From assembly GCF_047123305.1 (NCBI RefSeq), contig NZ_CP138918.1, forward strand, positions 3,348,001-3,412,000: a DNA stretch of 64,000 nucleotides, given 5' to 3'. Below the pieces are notes generated by a model. It saw only the letters and a list, made by a program, of their open reading frames with translations, made no database searches and was not told where the DNA came from. This document shows, piece after piece, positions 1 to 7,918 of this stretch. Each line of letters starts with the position of its first letter. Within the stretch, counting starts at the first letter, position 1. Position numbers and translations under genes: made by a program. The DNA is from Thalassobius sp047123305 (lineage in GTDB: Bacteria; Pseudomonadota; Alphaproteobacteria; Rhodobacterales; Rhodobacteraceae).

Positions 1-589
1 CGATATGCAGCAGGGGCAGCAACAGCAGATCGCGCGGGTGTGCCACCACCGTCTGCGCCATCAGATCTGGCGCACAGACCGGCACCACATGTTCCGGCTT
101 CAGCCGCAACACCTCGGTTCCCGGCCAATCGCCTTTGCCAAAATGTATCGCCGCATCAAAGGGTTCCTGCGCAAAGCTGAACGGCGCCAGCCGCGTGGAC
201 ATGTTGATTGTGATCTCCGGATGAAGCTTAGCGAACTCCGCCAGTCGCGGCACCAGCCAGCGCATCCCGAAGGTCGGCAGGATCGCCAGGTTCAGCGACC
301 CACTCTCTGGATTGACCTGCACCTTCAACGAGGCCTGGGCAATGCTGTTCAGCGCCTCGCGCACCGCCGTGGCATATTCACTGGCAGCGGGCGTCAGCTT
401 CATCATCTTGCGGTCGCGAATGATCAAAGTGGTGCCCAGCTGCGCCTCAAGCGCCTGCAATTGACGGCTGACCGCGCTTTGGGTCTGGGCCAGCTCTTCG
501 GCCACGGCGGTGGCGCTGCCCAGACGGTCCAGCGCCTCCAGTGCACGGAGCGAGGCAATCGAGGGCAAATAGCGGCGCGGCGTCACCAT
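1..589 (-). CDS. LysR-type transcriptional regulator (3' part cut by window edge)
   Basis: A minus-strand reading frame opens with ATG at 587-589 and runs off the left edge of the window. The translated start (MVTPRRYLPSIASLRALEAL) leads into a winged helix-turn-helix with the LysR signature SATAVAEELAQTQSAVSRQL, followed by the start of a periplasmic-binding-like effector domain (GSLNLAILPTFGMRWLVPRL). This arrangement resembles the GcvA-like LysR subgroup. It is transcribed divergently from glutaryl-CoA dehydrogenase, which LysR regulators commonly control from this position. An imperfect dyad at 598-619, just upstream of its start codon, could be its operator. The C-terminal third is outside the window, so the effector cannot be guessed. 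Confidence 0.85.
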   Translation of the reverse strand, partial: MVTPRRYLPSIASLRALEALDRLGSATAVAEELAQTQSAVSRQLQALEAQLGTTLIIRDRKMMKLTPAASEYATAVREALNSIAQASLKVQVNPESGSLNLAILPTFGMRWLVPRLAEFAKLHPEITINMSTRLAPFSFAQEPFDAAIHFGKGDWPGTEVLRLKPEHVVPVCAPDLMAQTVVAHPRDLLLLPLLHI

Positions 590-597
590 TATGACTT

Positions 598-619
598 TTC
601 CTCATGACATGATGCGGAA
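598..619. promoter_or_regulatory. Imperfect dyad, possible LysR operator
   Basis: Within the 106-bp divergent gap between the LysR gene and gcdH lies a 22-bp imperfect palindrome of the form TTCC-n-CAT...ATG-n-GGAA (8 of 11 base pairs symmetric). Its position, 9 bp before the regulator start, suits autoregulation and control of the divergent gene. Assignment is by symmetry and position only. Confidence 0.4.
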
Positions 620-695
620 GAATTGCTGTTTTCACTCCTTCAACTGACGTATCCCTCCACCAAACGCAAGAAAAACTCATGAATTGGAGCCCCTC

Positions 696-1916
696 ATGAC
701 CGATCGCCCCGCCCTGCGCGCCAAAGACAAACCCGATCTGGGGGCTTTTGACTGGGCTGACCCGTTCAAACTGGACCAGCAGCTCAGCGAAGACGAACGT
801 ATGATCCGCGACAGCGCCCATGCCTATTGTCAGGAAAAACTTGAACCTCGGGTTCTGTCAGCTTTTGAAAACGAAGAAACCGACCCTGAGATCTTCCGCG
901 AAATGGGCGACATGGGCCTCTTGGGCGTCACCATCCCCGAGGAATACGGCGGCATCGCGGCGGGTTATGCAGCCTACGGTCTGGTGGCACGCGAGGTGGA
1001 GCGTGTCGACTCGGGTTACCGCTCGATGATGTCGGTGCAAAGCTCGCTGGTGATGTACCCAATTTACGCCTATGGCTCAGAAGAACAACGGAAAAAATAC
1101 CTACCCAAGCTGGCCTCCGGCGAATGGATCGGCTGCTTCGGCCTGACAGAACCTGACGCGGGCTCTGACCCCGCCGGCATGAAAACCCGCGCGGTAAAGA
1201 CCGAAGGCGGCTACGTTCTGACTGGTTCCAAAATGTGGATCTCCAACAGCCCGATCGCGGATGTGTTTGTGGTCTGGGCCAAATCCGAAGCCCACGGCGG
1301 CAAGATCCGCGGCTTTGTGCTGGAAAAGGGCATGAAGGGCCTCAGCGCGCCGAAAATCGGCAACAAAATGTCCCTGCGCGCCTCGATCACCGGTGAGATC
1401 GTGCTGGACAACGTGGAAGTGGGCGAAGACGCGCTGCTGCCGCATGTGGAAGGCCTGAAAGGCCCGTTCGGCTGCCTCAACCGCGCCCGCTACGGCATCA
1501 GCTGGGGCGCTTTGGGCGCCGCTGAATTCTGCTGGCACGCCGCCCGTCAATACGGTCTGGACCGCCACCAGTTCAAAAAACCGCTGGCACAAACCCAGCT
1601 GTTCCAGAAAAAACTGGCCGATATGCAGACCGAAATCTCGCTGGGCCTACAGGCCAGCCTGCAGGTGGGTCGCCTGATGGACAATGCCGAAGCCGCGCCT
1701 GAAATGATCTCGATCGTGAAGCGCAACAACTGCGGCAAGGCGCTGGAAATTGCCCGCCACGCCCGCGACATGCACGGCGGCAACGGCATCAGCCTGGAGT
1801 TTGGCGTCATCCGTCACATGGTGAACCTGGAGACAGTTAACACCTATGAAGGCGCCCATGACGTACACGCCCTCATTTTGGGTCGCGCTCAGACGGGCTT
1901 GCAGGCTTTCTTCTAA
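696..1916 (+). CDS. gcdH: Glutaryl-CoA dehydrogenase
   Basis: This 406-residue flavoprotein of the acyl-CoA dehydrogenase family is predicted to oxidise and decarboxylate glutaryl-CoA to crotonyl-CoA in lysine/tryptophan breakdown. The family hallmarks are present: the FAD/substrate segment CFGLTEPDAGSDP, the WISNSPIAD strand, R-Y-G-I-S-W in the middle domain, and the catalytic glutamate in TYEGAHDVH (about residue 385), the position used by glutaryl-CoA dehydrogenases. ATG 696 is chosen because GGAG lies six bases upstream; an in-frame TTG at 684 would add only four residues. A LysR gene diverges upstream and a strong hairpin follows the stop codon. Confidence 0.92.
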   Translation: MTDRPALRAKDKPDLGAFDWADPFKLDQQLSEDERMIRDSAHAYCQEKLEPRVLSAFENEETDPEIFREMGDMGLLGVTIPEEYGGIAAGYAAYGLVAREVERVDSGYRSMMSVQSSLVMYPIYAYGSEEQRKKYLPKLASGEWIGCFGLTEPDAGSDPAGMKTRAVKTEGGYVLTGSKMWISNSPIADVFVVWAKSEAHGGKIRGFVLEKGMKGLSAPKIGNKMSLRASITGEIVLDNVEVGEDALLPHVEGLKGPFGCLNRARYGISWGALGAAEFCWHAARQYGLDRHQFKKPLAQTQLFQKKLADMQTEISLGLQASLQVGRLMDNAEAAPEMISIVKRNNCGKALEIARHARDMHGGNGISLEFGVIRHMVNLETVNTYEGAHDVHALILGRAQTGLQAFF

Positions 1917-1938
1917 GCCACGCAGAATAAACGATAAA

Positions 1939-1963
1939 GGCGCGGGGCAATGCATCCCGCGCC
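1939..1963 (+). terminator. Intercistronic hairpin between gcdH and the E1 gene
   Basis: A perfect 8-bp GC stem (GGCGCGGG / CCCGCGCC) with a 9-base loop sits 22 bp after the gcdH stop and ends 21 bp before the next start codon. There is no T-tract after it, so it may be a partial terminator or an mRNA-stabilising element rather than a full terminator. Confidence 0.5.
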
Positions 1964-1984
1964 ACTTGCATTTCAGGGGGAATT

Positions 1985-4180
1985 ATGGACCGCGCCGAGA
2001 TTGTACATCAGAATTTTTTGCGCCGCGTTAAGGAAGGTGACCTGCCGGAAGTGACAGGTCCATCGCTCGCTGGTTCTGGCCTAAGCGCAGACGGGCTGAT
2101 GGCACTGTTTCGCTCCCAGGTCATGAGCCGTCAGTTGGACCGAATTTCGCGCAAGTTGCAGGCGCGCGGGCAGGGGTTCTACACCATCGGCTCCTCTGGC
2201 CATGAAGGCAACGCCGCCATCGCCGCCGCCTTGCGGGTGAGCGACCCTGCCTTCCTGCATTACCGCGATGCCGCCTTTCAAATCGCCCGCTCTGGTCAGG
2301 TCAAGGGCCAGGATCCGCTGTGGGATATGCTACTGAGCTTCACCGCCTCCGCCGAAGATCCGATCTCAGGAGGGCGTCATAAAGTTCTGGGATCAAAGGC
2401 ACTTTCCATCCCACCACAGACCTCAACCATCGCCAGCCATCTGCCCAAAGCCCTTGGCACCGCCTATGCCATCGGTATGTCACGTCGCCTGCCGCCACCG
2501 GTGGCAGAGTTTCCCGACGACGCAATTGCGATGTGCAGTTTCGGCGACGCCTCGCTGAACCATTCGACCGCACAAGGGGCGATTAACACTGCCGGCTGGA
2601 CCGCCTTCCAAGGTGTGCCGCTGCCCTTGATGATGGTTTGCGAGGACAACGGGATCGGCATTTCCGTGCCCACCCCGAAGGGTTGGGTCGAGGCCTCGAT
2701 GCAGGCACGTCCGGGTATTCGTTATGAGGCGTGCAACGGACTCGATCTGGTGGAAACCTTCGTTAAAGCGCGTGCGCTGGCGGACTGGATCCGCACCCGG
2801 CGCAAGCCCGGGTTCCTGCATGTCTCGACGGTCAGGCTCTATGGCCATGCAGGCGCGGACGTGGAGGCGGTCTATCGATCAAAATCCGAAATCCTGGCTC
2901 AAGAAGCCAACGACCCATTGCTGCACACAAGCGCCTGGCTGATTGCCGAAGGTGCTGCATCACGAGATGATATTCTGTCTATTTATCAGGATCTTGAAGC
3001 AGAAACCGAAAGTCGCGCTGAGGAGGCTGTGAAACGTCCAAAGCTGCACAGCGCCGAACAGGTTGTGGCCTCCCTGATCCCGCCAACACGTGCGCGACCG
3101 GCCTCGAACAAGCCGACCATCAAGGACCGTGAAGACTTGTTCGGCAGTTCCGATATGCGCGCCTTGTCCGAGCCGCAGCCGATGAACAAATTGATTAACC
3201 TTGGCCTTGCGGACCTGATGCTGAGGCATCCTGAAACGGTGCTTATGGGCGAAGATGTCGGGCGCAAAGGTGGTGTTTACGGAGTCACCAAAGGGTTGCA
3301 GAGCAAATTCGGCTCCACACGCGTGATCGACACGCTGCTGGATGAGCAGAGTATTCTGGGACTGGCGATTGGCATGGGGCAGGCGGGCTATGTGCCGATC
3401 CCTGAAATTCAGTTTCTGGCCTATCTGCACAATGCAGAGGATCAGATCCGCGGCGAAGCGGCTACTTTGCCGTTTTTCTCCAACGGACAGTTTACCAATC
3501 CGATGGTGCTGCGCATTCAAGGGCTTGGCTATCAGAAAGGTTTTGGAGGCCACTTCCACAATGACAACTCGCTTGCGGTTCTACGCGACATTCCGGGCCT
3601 TGTGATCGGCTGCCCTTCCAATGGCGCGGATGCTGTCGCCATGTACCGTGCGGCCGTGCGCTTGGCCCGGGAGAATCAGCGCGTTGTTGCCATGATCGAT
3701 CCCATCGCACTTCTCCCTATGCGCGACCTGCACTCGGCAGGTGACGGCGGCTGGATGCAGCATTACCCGGAAGAAGGGCACGAAATCCTGCCAGGTGACC
3801 TGGGTCAAAGCGGTGACGGCACCGACCTGGCCATTGTCAGCTACGGCAACGGCGTTTACCTATCTGAACAAGCGCGCAAGCACTTGGAAGAGCAGGGGGT
3901 CCGCACCCGTGTGATTGATCTGCGCTGGCTTGCCCCGCTGGCCAAAGACGCGCTGCTGGAAGCGCTCGCCCCCTGTAAGAACGTGCTGATCGTCGAAGAG
4001 TGCCGCACCACCGGATCGCAGTCTGAGGCCCTGATGGCGCTCTTTACCGAAGCTGGCCTGTCCCGCACCGCCCGTGTCGCGGCAACAGATTGCTTCATCG
4101 CGACGGGTCCGGCCTATGCCAGCACGATGCCATCGAAAGACAGCATAGTTTCAGCCGCTAAGGAACTGTTTAACAAATGA
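1985..4180 (+). CDS. Fused 2-oxoacid dehydrogenase E1 alpha/beta (thiamine diphosphate-dependent)
   Basis: The 731-residue protein joins both E1 subunits of a branched-chain/pyruvate-type 2-oxoacid dehydrogenase. The alpha half (about 35-350) has GSSGHEGNAA, the phosphorylation-loop-like GGRHKVLGS and the thiamine diphosphate motif that begins GDAS at 187 and ends at N222 in CEDNGIG. The beta half begins near residue 400 (MNKLINLGLADLMLRHPETV) with GEDVGRKGGVYG and a transketolase C-terminal domain (RVIDLRWLAPL, VEECRTTG). ATG 1985 follows a GGGGG ribosome site. No E2 or E3 gene is visible, so the acyl acceptor must be encoded elsewhere. It overlaps the next gene by ATGA, implying co-translation. 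Substrate is unknown; 2-oxoadipate would fit the gcdH context but this is inference. Confidence 0.85.
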   Translation: MDRAEIVHQNFLRRVKEGDLPEVTGPSLAGSGLSADGLMALFRSQVMSRQLDRISRKLQARGQGFYTIGSSGHEGNAAIAAALRVSDPAFLHYRDAAFQIARSGQVKGQDPLWDMLLSFTASAEDPISGGRHKVLGSKALSIPPQTSTIASHLPKALGTAYAIGMSRRLPPPVAEFPDDAIAMCSFGDASLNHSTAQGAINTAGWTAFQGVPLPLMMVCEDNGIGISVPTPKGWVEASMQARPGIRYEACNGLDLVETFVKARALADWIRTRRKPGFLHVSTVRLYGHAGADVEAVYRSKSEILAQEANDPLLHTSAWLIAEGAASRDDILSIYQDLEAETESRAEEAVKRPKLHSAEQVVASLIPPTRARPASNKPTIKDREDLFGSSDMRALSEPQPMNKLINLGLADLMLRHPETVLMGEDVGRKGGVYGVTKGLQSKFGSTRVIDTLLDEQSILGLAIGMGQAGYVPIPEIQFLAYLHNAEDQIRGEAATLPFFSNGQFTNPMVLRIQGLGYQKGFGGHFHNDNSLAVLRDIPGLVIGCPSNGADAVAMYRAAVRLARENQRVVAMIDPIALLPMRDLHSAGDGGWMQHYPEEGHEILPGDLGQSGDGTDLAIVSYGNGVYLSEQARKHLEEQGVRTRVIDLRWLAPLAKDALLEALAPCKNVLIVEECRTTGSQSEALMALFTEAGLSRTARVAATDCFIATGPAYASTMPSKDSIVSAAKELFNK

Positions 4181-5421
4181 AAAACCTTTGGGAGGAGAGT
4201 TGCGAAGAACATCTAACGACATCCACATTCAGTGGCAGCACCACCGCTGATCTGGTGGTGGTTGGCGGCGGTTTCACCGGATGCTCAGCAGCGCTGGAGG
4301 CGGCGAAACGCGGTGCGAAAGTCATCCTTCTGGAAGGCAGAACAATCGGTTACGGCGGCTCTGGGCGCAACGTCGGGCTGGTCAACGCCGGCCTCTGGTT
4401 GCCGCCAGACACGGTGGAGGCGCAACTGGGGGAAGAGGCAGGTAGAAAGCTGAACCGATCCCTCGCAGGAGCGCCGGATAAAGTGTTCAAAAACATCGAA
4501 GAATACGGAATTTCTTGCGAGGCTACGCGGTCTGGAACCCTGCATTGCGCCCACGCGCCCCGCGGCTTGAAAGATCTGAAAAACCGCTACAGTCAGCAGG
4601 TTGCACGTGGGGCTCCGGTAACACTCCTTAACGCCGTGGAGGCGCAAAAAGCGGTTGGAAGTGCAGAGGTTTACGGTGCTTTGCAGGACATGCGCGCCGG
4701 CACCATCCAGCCGATGGGGTACGTCAAAGGTCTGGCGCGCGCGGCGCAAGGCCTTGGTGCTCGGATCTATGAAGGCACAAAAGTAACACAAATTCAGCGC
4801 GATGGCCAAGGCTGGAAGGTCACCTGCGCAGGAGGTGTCCTCAGCGCAGGTGCCGTGCTGATTGCCGGCAATGCCTACGGCGAAGCAGCGGCGCAGCGTG
4901 AGACGCCTAAAACGCCAATTGTACATTATTTCCAACTGGCAACCGCACCGATGACAGACGTGCAGCTGGCGCGCATTCTACCGGGATTGCAGGGCTGTTG
5001 GGACACTGGGTTGATCATGAAAAGTTTCCGCCGTGATGCGACGGGCAGGCTGGTGTTTGGCGCCATGGGCAAACCGGATCTACTGGGGCTGCACAAACGT
5101 TGGGCCACACGCGCCTTGGGCAAAATGTTCCCAGCGCTACAGGATACTCAGCTCACACATTTCTGGTCGGGGCGCATCGCCATGACCGGAGACCATCTCC
5201 CGAAAGTCATGAGGATTGGGCCGCAAGGCTTTGTCATTTTTGGATATTCAGGCCGTGGCATTGGACCTGGCACCGTCTTTGGTGCAGCGGCAGCAGACGC
5301 GTTGCTGAATGGTTCGGAAGACGTGTTGCCCGTGGCGCCGGTCGATCAGCACAACGATGCATTCTCAAATCTGCGCAGCGTTTATTACGAAACAGGGGCG
5401 CGGGTTATGCACTTGATTTGA
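4177..5421 (+). CDS. FAD-dependent amine/amino-acid oxidoreductase (DAO family)
   Basis: This 414-residue protein starts with an N-terminal lead of about 25 residues and then a Rossmann FAD-binding motif DLVVVGGGFTGCSAALEAA, with the ribose-binding acidic residue in VILLEG. The segment YGGSGRNVGLVNAG is the second FAD contact typical of the DAO/gamma-glutamylputrescine oxidase/pipecolate oxidase group, and GYSGRGIGPGT closes the FAD fold. It probably oxidises a C-N bond of an amine or imino acid. The start codon overlaps the E1 stop (ATGA), so the two are translationally coupled. In the gcdH/E1 context L-pipecolate oxidase is an attractive guess, but gamma-glutamylputrescine or other amine oxidase activity is equally allowed by sequence. 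Confidence 0.82.
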   Translation: MKNLWEESCEEHLTTSTFSGSTTADLVVVGGGFTGCSAALEAAKRGAKVILLEGRTIGYGGSGRNVGLVNAGLWLPPDTVEAQLGEEAGRKLNRSLAGAPDKVFKNIEEYGISCEATRSGTLHCAHAPRGLKDLKNRYSQQVARGAPVTLLNAVEAQKAVGSAEVYGALQDMRAGTIQPMGYVKGLARAAQGLGARIYEGTKVTQIQRDGQGWKVTCAGGVLSAGAVLIAGNAYGEAAAQRETPKTPIVHYFQLATAPMTDVQLARILPGLQGCWDTGLIMKSFRRDATGRLVFGAMGKPDLLGLHKRWATRALGKMFPALQDTQLTHFWSGRIAMTGDHLPKVMRIGPQGFVIFGYSGRGIGPGTVFGAAAADALLNGSEDVLPVAPVDQHNDAFSNLRSVYYETGARVMHLI

Positions 5422-5694
5422 TGGCAGATCTTCCAACACAAACGGCTCCAGGCTGGCACCGCCATAAATCGTATAATCTGTATTATGGTAAATAATAGCC
5501 CAGCAAAGCACAGCGATATCTGACGCCCTGATACAAATGTGTTGAGTGCCAGCAGCGCTTGAACCAAAAACCGCGTTGCAGGCCTCGACAGAACACGCGC
5601 ATGGGATGTAAGCTGCGGGAAAGTAACCAGTCATGGCGCTTCTGAGGACGACAGAAGTTTGGCCAAGTAGACGATTTCGACGACCGAGGACGGG

Positions 5695-6450
5695 ATGAGC
5701 ACCAGCAGATATCTTCAGGCTCTGACAAACACGCAGAGCATCGAAGAGCTTTGGGATATGCACACGCGCAAGATGGCGAGCTATGGCTTTGACCGTCTGC
5801 TCTATGGCTTCACCCGCTATCGGACTTCCAACTCGCTTGGCGATCCCGATGACTTCATCGTCCTGACCAATCACGATCCGGCTTACACAGATGTGTTCAT
5901 GGGCCAAGGACTGTATTTTCATGGGCCGATGGTGAAATGGGTTCTGGAAAATGAAGGCGCCGCCAGCTGGAGCATTCTTGGCGAGATGATGTCGCAAGGC
6001 GCGCTCACCGAAAGTGAGCGTCGTGTGCTGGAGTTTAACCGCTCTATGCATGTGACCGCCGGCTATTCCATCAGCTTCAAGTCGATCTCACCCCGGGCCA
6101 AGGGCGCAATTGCGTTGACCGCACACCCTGAGATGACTCAGGCTGAGGCGGATGACGTCTGGGCGGCGCATGGTGATGAGATCCTGGTGATGAACAACAT
6201 CTGTCACCTGAAAATCATGACCCTGCCCTATTCCGCGCCCAGCCGAACCCTGACAAAACGGCAGAAAGAAGCGCTGGAATGGGTTGGAGACGGCAAAACC
6301 ACCCAGGACATTGCACTGCTGATGGGTTTGACCCAGGCAACGGTGGAAAAACATCTGCGGCTTGCGCGAGAATCGCTGAATGTGGAAACAACAGCGCAGG
6401 CGGTTTTGAAGGCCGCGCTACAAAACCAGATGTTCGTCATCGAAGCGTAA
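5695..6450 (+). CDS. LuxR-type regulator with autoinducer-binding domain, no adjacent luxI
   Basis: The 251-residue protein has an N-terminal autoinducer-binding-like domain (about 15-165) and a C-terminal LuxR helix-turn-helix (TLTKRQKEALEWVGDGKTTQ, then TVEKHLRLARESLNV). A GAGGAC ribosome site precedes ATG 5695. No acyl-homoserine-lactone synthase gene lies in the window, so this is a LuxR solo. In the ligand domain the usual Asp-Pro-Val segment reads HGPMVKW, so the conserved aspartate that contacts the lactone amide appears to be glycine; the ligand may be atypical. It follows the oxidase by 273 bp, with no terminator seen, and could regulate that operon or act globally. Confidence 0.85.
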   Translation: MSTSRYLQALTNTQSIEELWDMHTRKMASYGFDRLLYGFTRYRTSNSLGDPDDFIVLTNHDPAYTDVFMGQGLYFHGPMVKWVLENEGAASWSILGEMMSQGALTESERRVLEFNRSMHVTAGYSISFKSISPRAKGAIALTAHPEMTQAEADDVWAAHGDEILVMNNICHLKIMTLPYSAPSRTLTKRQKEALEWVGDGKTTQDIALLMGLTQATVEKHLRLARESLNVETTAQAVLKAALQNQMFVIEA

Positions 6451-6750
6451 TTGTCAGACGTTTAAGTCTCTGAAATCGTGTGCAGAAATCACCCCAGATT
6501 GGCGTGGTTAACAAAAGGTACGGTTTTCCATACTTTCGAATTTGCGCGGAAAAATGCATCTTACAGGTGTTCCGTGAGTGGTGGCTTTGGCCAGGGAACA
6601 TGCGGAGATAAGCCCTTGTGATTGCGAGGCTCTGATCTTCGTCCGGTTTTCCGGTTTGCCGGTCTGTGCGCTTATTGATCGCGTATGGGCCGGTCGTCGG
6701 GCTCATCCCCGCTCATCCCCAATCGTCCAGGGGTGTGCTCGGTTTTATAG

Positions 6751-6781
6751 AACGGCGTCGTCTTTTTCAGACGGCGCCGTT
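6751..6781. repeat. 12-bp inverted repeat
   Basis: AACGGCGTCGTC and GACGGCGCCGTT form a 12-bp stem with one G-T wobble around a T-rich 7-base loop. It lies between the convergent luxR and tsf genes. No U-run follows on either strand, so it is not a classical intrinsic terminator. Confidence 0.55.
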
Positions 6782-6901
6782 CGCCTTTCCAGATGCCCGC
6801 TATTCAGACACGGTTACCGCTTGAGCGGCCGAGGTTTGCATGCCGTTTGGAAGACGCCCTGCCCCGACATTGTCCTGCGCCCACATAGCGCTGCGCCCAA
6901 A

Positions 6902-6936
6902 CAAAAACGCCCCACGTTTGCACGTGAGGCGTTTCT
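6902..6936 (-). terminator. Rho-independent terminator of rpsB-tsf
   Basis: On the minus strand an AACGCC-type stem of 6 bp, one mismatch, and a further 5 bp close a 4-base loop and are followed by GTTTTTG. It starts 28 bp beyond the tsf stop codon. Confidence 0.8.
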
Positions 6937-6963
6937 TTTCCGAAGAACCGGAACGAAGGACGC

Positions 6964-7842
6964 TTAGGCGCCTTTCACTGCGGCCGCAACTTCTGCTGCG
7001 AAATCTTCTTCTTTTTTCTCGATGCCTTCGCCCACTTCCAGACGGACAAAGCCAAGAACTTCGGCGCCAGCTTCGGCGGCCGCTTTCTCAACGGTCAGGT
7101 CGGGGTTCACAACAAACGCCTGACCCAGCAGGGTGCTTTCGGCGATGTATTTCTTCATGCGGCCAACGATCATTTTCTCGATCACGGCGTCGGGCTTGCC
7201 CGATTCCTTGGCGATGTCGATCTGAACCTGACGCTCTTTGGCAACAACGTCGGCGTCCAGGTCTGATTCGCCCAGGGCCAGCGGGTTGGCGGCGGCAATG
7301 TGCATTGCAACCTGTTTGCCAAACGCTTCGTCGCCACCTTTCAGCGCAACCAGAACACCGATCTGGCCCAGGCCAGCGGCGGCTGCGTTGTGCACGTAAG
7401 AAGCAACAACGTCACCCTCAACCGAGGCCATACGGCGCAGCGACATGTTTTCGCCGATGGTGGCGATTTTGTCGGTGATGGTGTCGGCAACCGACTTACC
7501 ACCCATGTCTGCAGCGGCCAGCGCTTCAACGTCAGAAACGTTCAGAGCTGCGCCAGCGATGCCTTTAACCATGTCCTGGAAATCAGCGTTTTTCGCAACG
7601 AAGTCGGTTTCCGAGTTCACCTCAACGGCAACACCCTTGCCACCTTCAACGGCCAGAGCAACAAGGCCCTCGGCTGCAGTGCGGCCCGATTTCTTGGCGG
7701 CTTTCGCCAGACCTTTGGTGCGCAGCCAATCAACCGCAGCGTCCATGTCGCCATCGGTTTCGGTCAGCGCTTTTTTCGCGTCCATCATGCCTGCGCCGGT
7801 CGAGTCGCGCAGTTCTTTCACCATCTTTGCAGTGATCGCCAT
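6964..7842 (-). CDS. tsf: Elongation factor Ts
   Basis: The 292-residue protein catalyses GDP/GTP exchange on EF-Tu in the cytoplasm. The N-terminal UBA-like domain (AITAKMVKELRDSTGAGMMD) is intact, and the EF-Tu-contacting motif TDFVAKN is at residues 79-85, followed by the two core subdomains (VALKGGDEAF; LLGQAFVVNPDLTVE). The length is normal for alphaproteobacteria. It is the second gene of the conserved rpsB-tsf pair, separated from rpsB by 76 bp that contain a GC-rich hairpin, and is closed by an intrinsic terminator. Confidence 0.98.
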   Translation of the reverse strand: MAITAKMVKELRDSTGAGMMDAKKALTETDGDMDAAVDWLRTKGLAKAAKKSGRTAAEGLVALAVEGGKGVAVEVNSETDFVAKNADFQDMVKGIAGAALNVSDVEALAAADMGGKSVADTITDKIATIGENMSLRRMASVEGDVVASYVHNAAAAGLGQIGVLVALKGGDEAFGKQVAMHIAAANPLALGESDLDADVVAKERQVQIDIAKESGKPDAVIEKMIVGRMKKYIAESTLLGQAFVVNPDLTVEKAAAEAGAEVLGFVRLEVGEGIEKKEEDFAAEVAAAVKGA

Positions 7843-7873
7843 GAGAGGCTCCCTTGGTAGAAAATTGAACTAT

Positions 7874-7898
7874 CGGGGGCGGCCCTAACCGACCCCCG
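7874..7898 (-). promoter_or_regulatory. Hairpin in the rpsB-tsf intercistronic gap
   Basis: On the minus strand CGGGGG-t-CGG pairs with CCG-c-CCCCG around a short loop, directly after the rpsB stop and about 30 bp before tsf. No T-run follows, so it may be an attenuator or RNA-processing point setting the S2:Ts ratio. Confidence 0.5.
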
Positions 7899-7918
7899 TG
7901 TCAGTAACGTGACGAAGC

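Larger units (their letters stand above)
6451..6963. other. 513-bp intergenic region with tandem decamer and inverted repeat
   Basis: No credible coding frame was found here. It contains a perfect tandem duplication of GCTCATCCCC at 6701-6720, an inverted repeat at 6751-6781 (12-bp stem with one G-T pair, 7-base loop) without a T-tract, and the tsf terminator at its right end. The hairpin could belong to an unannotated small RNA or close the luxR transcript. Confidence 0.5.
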
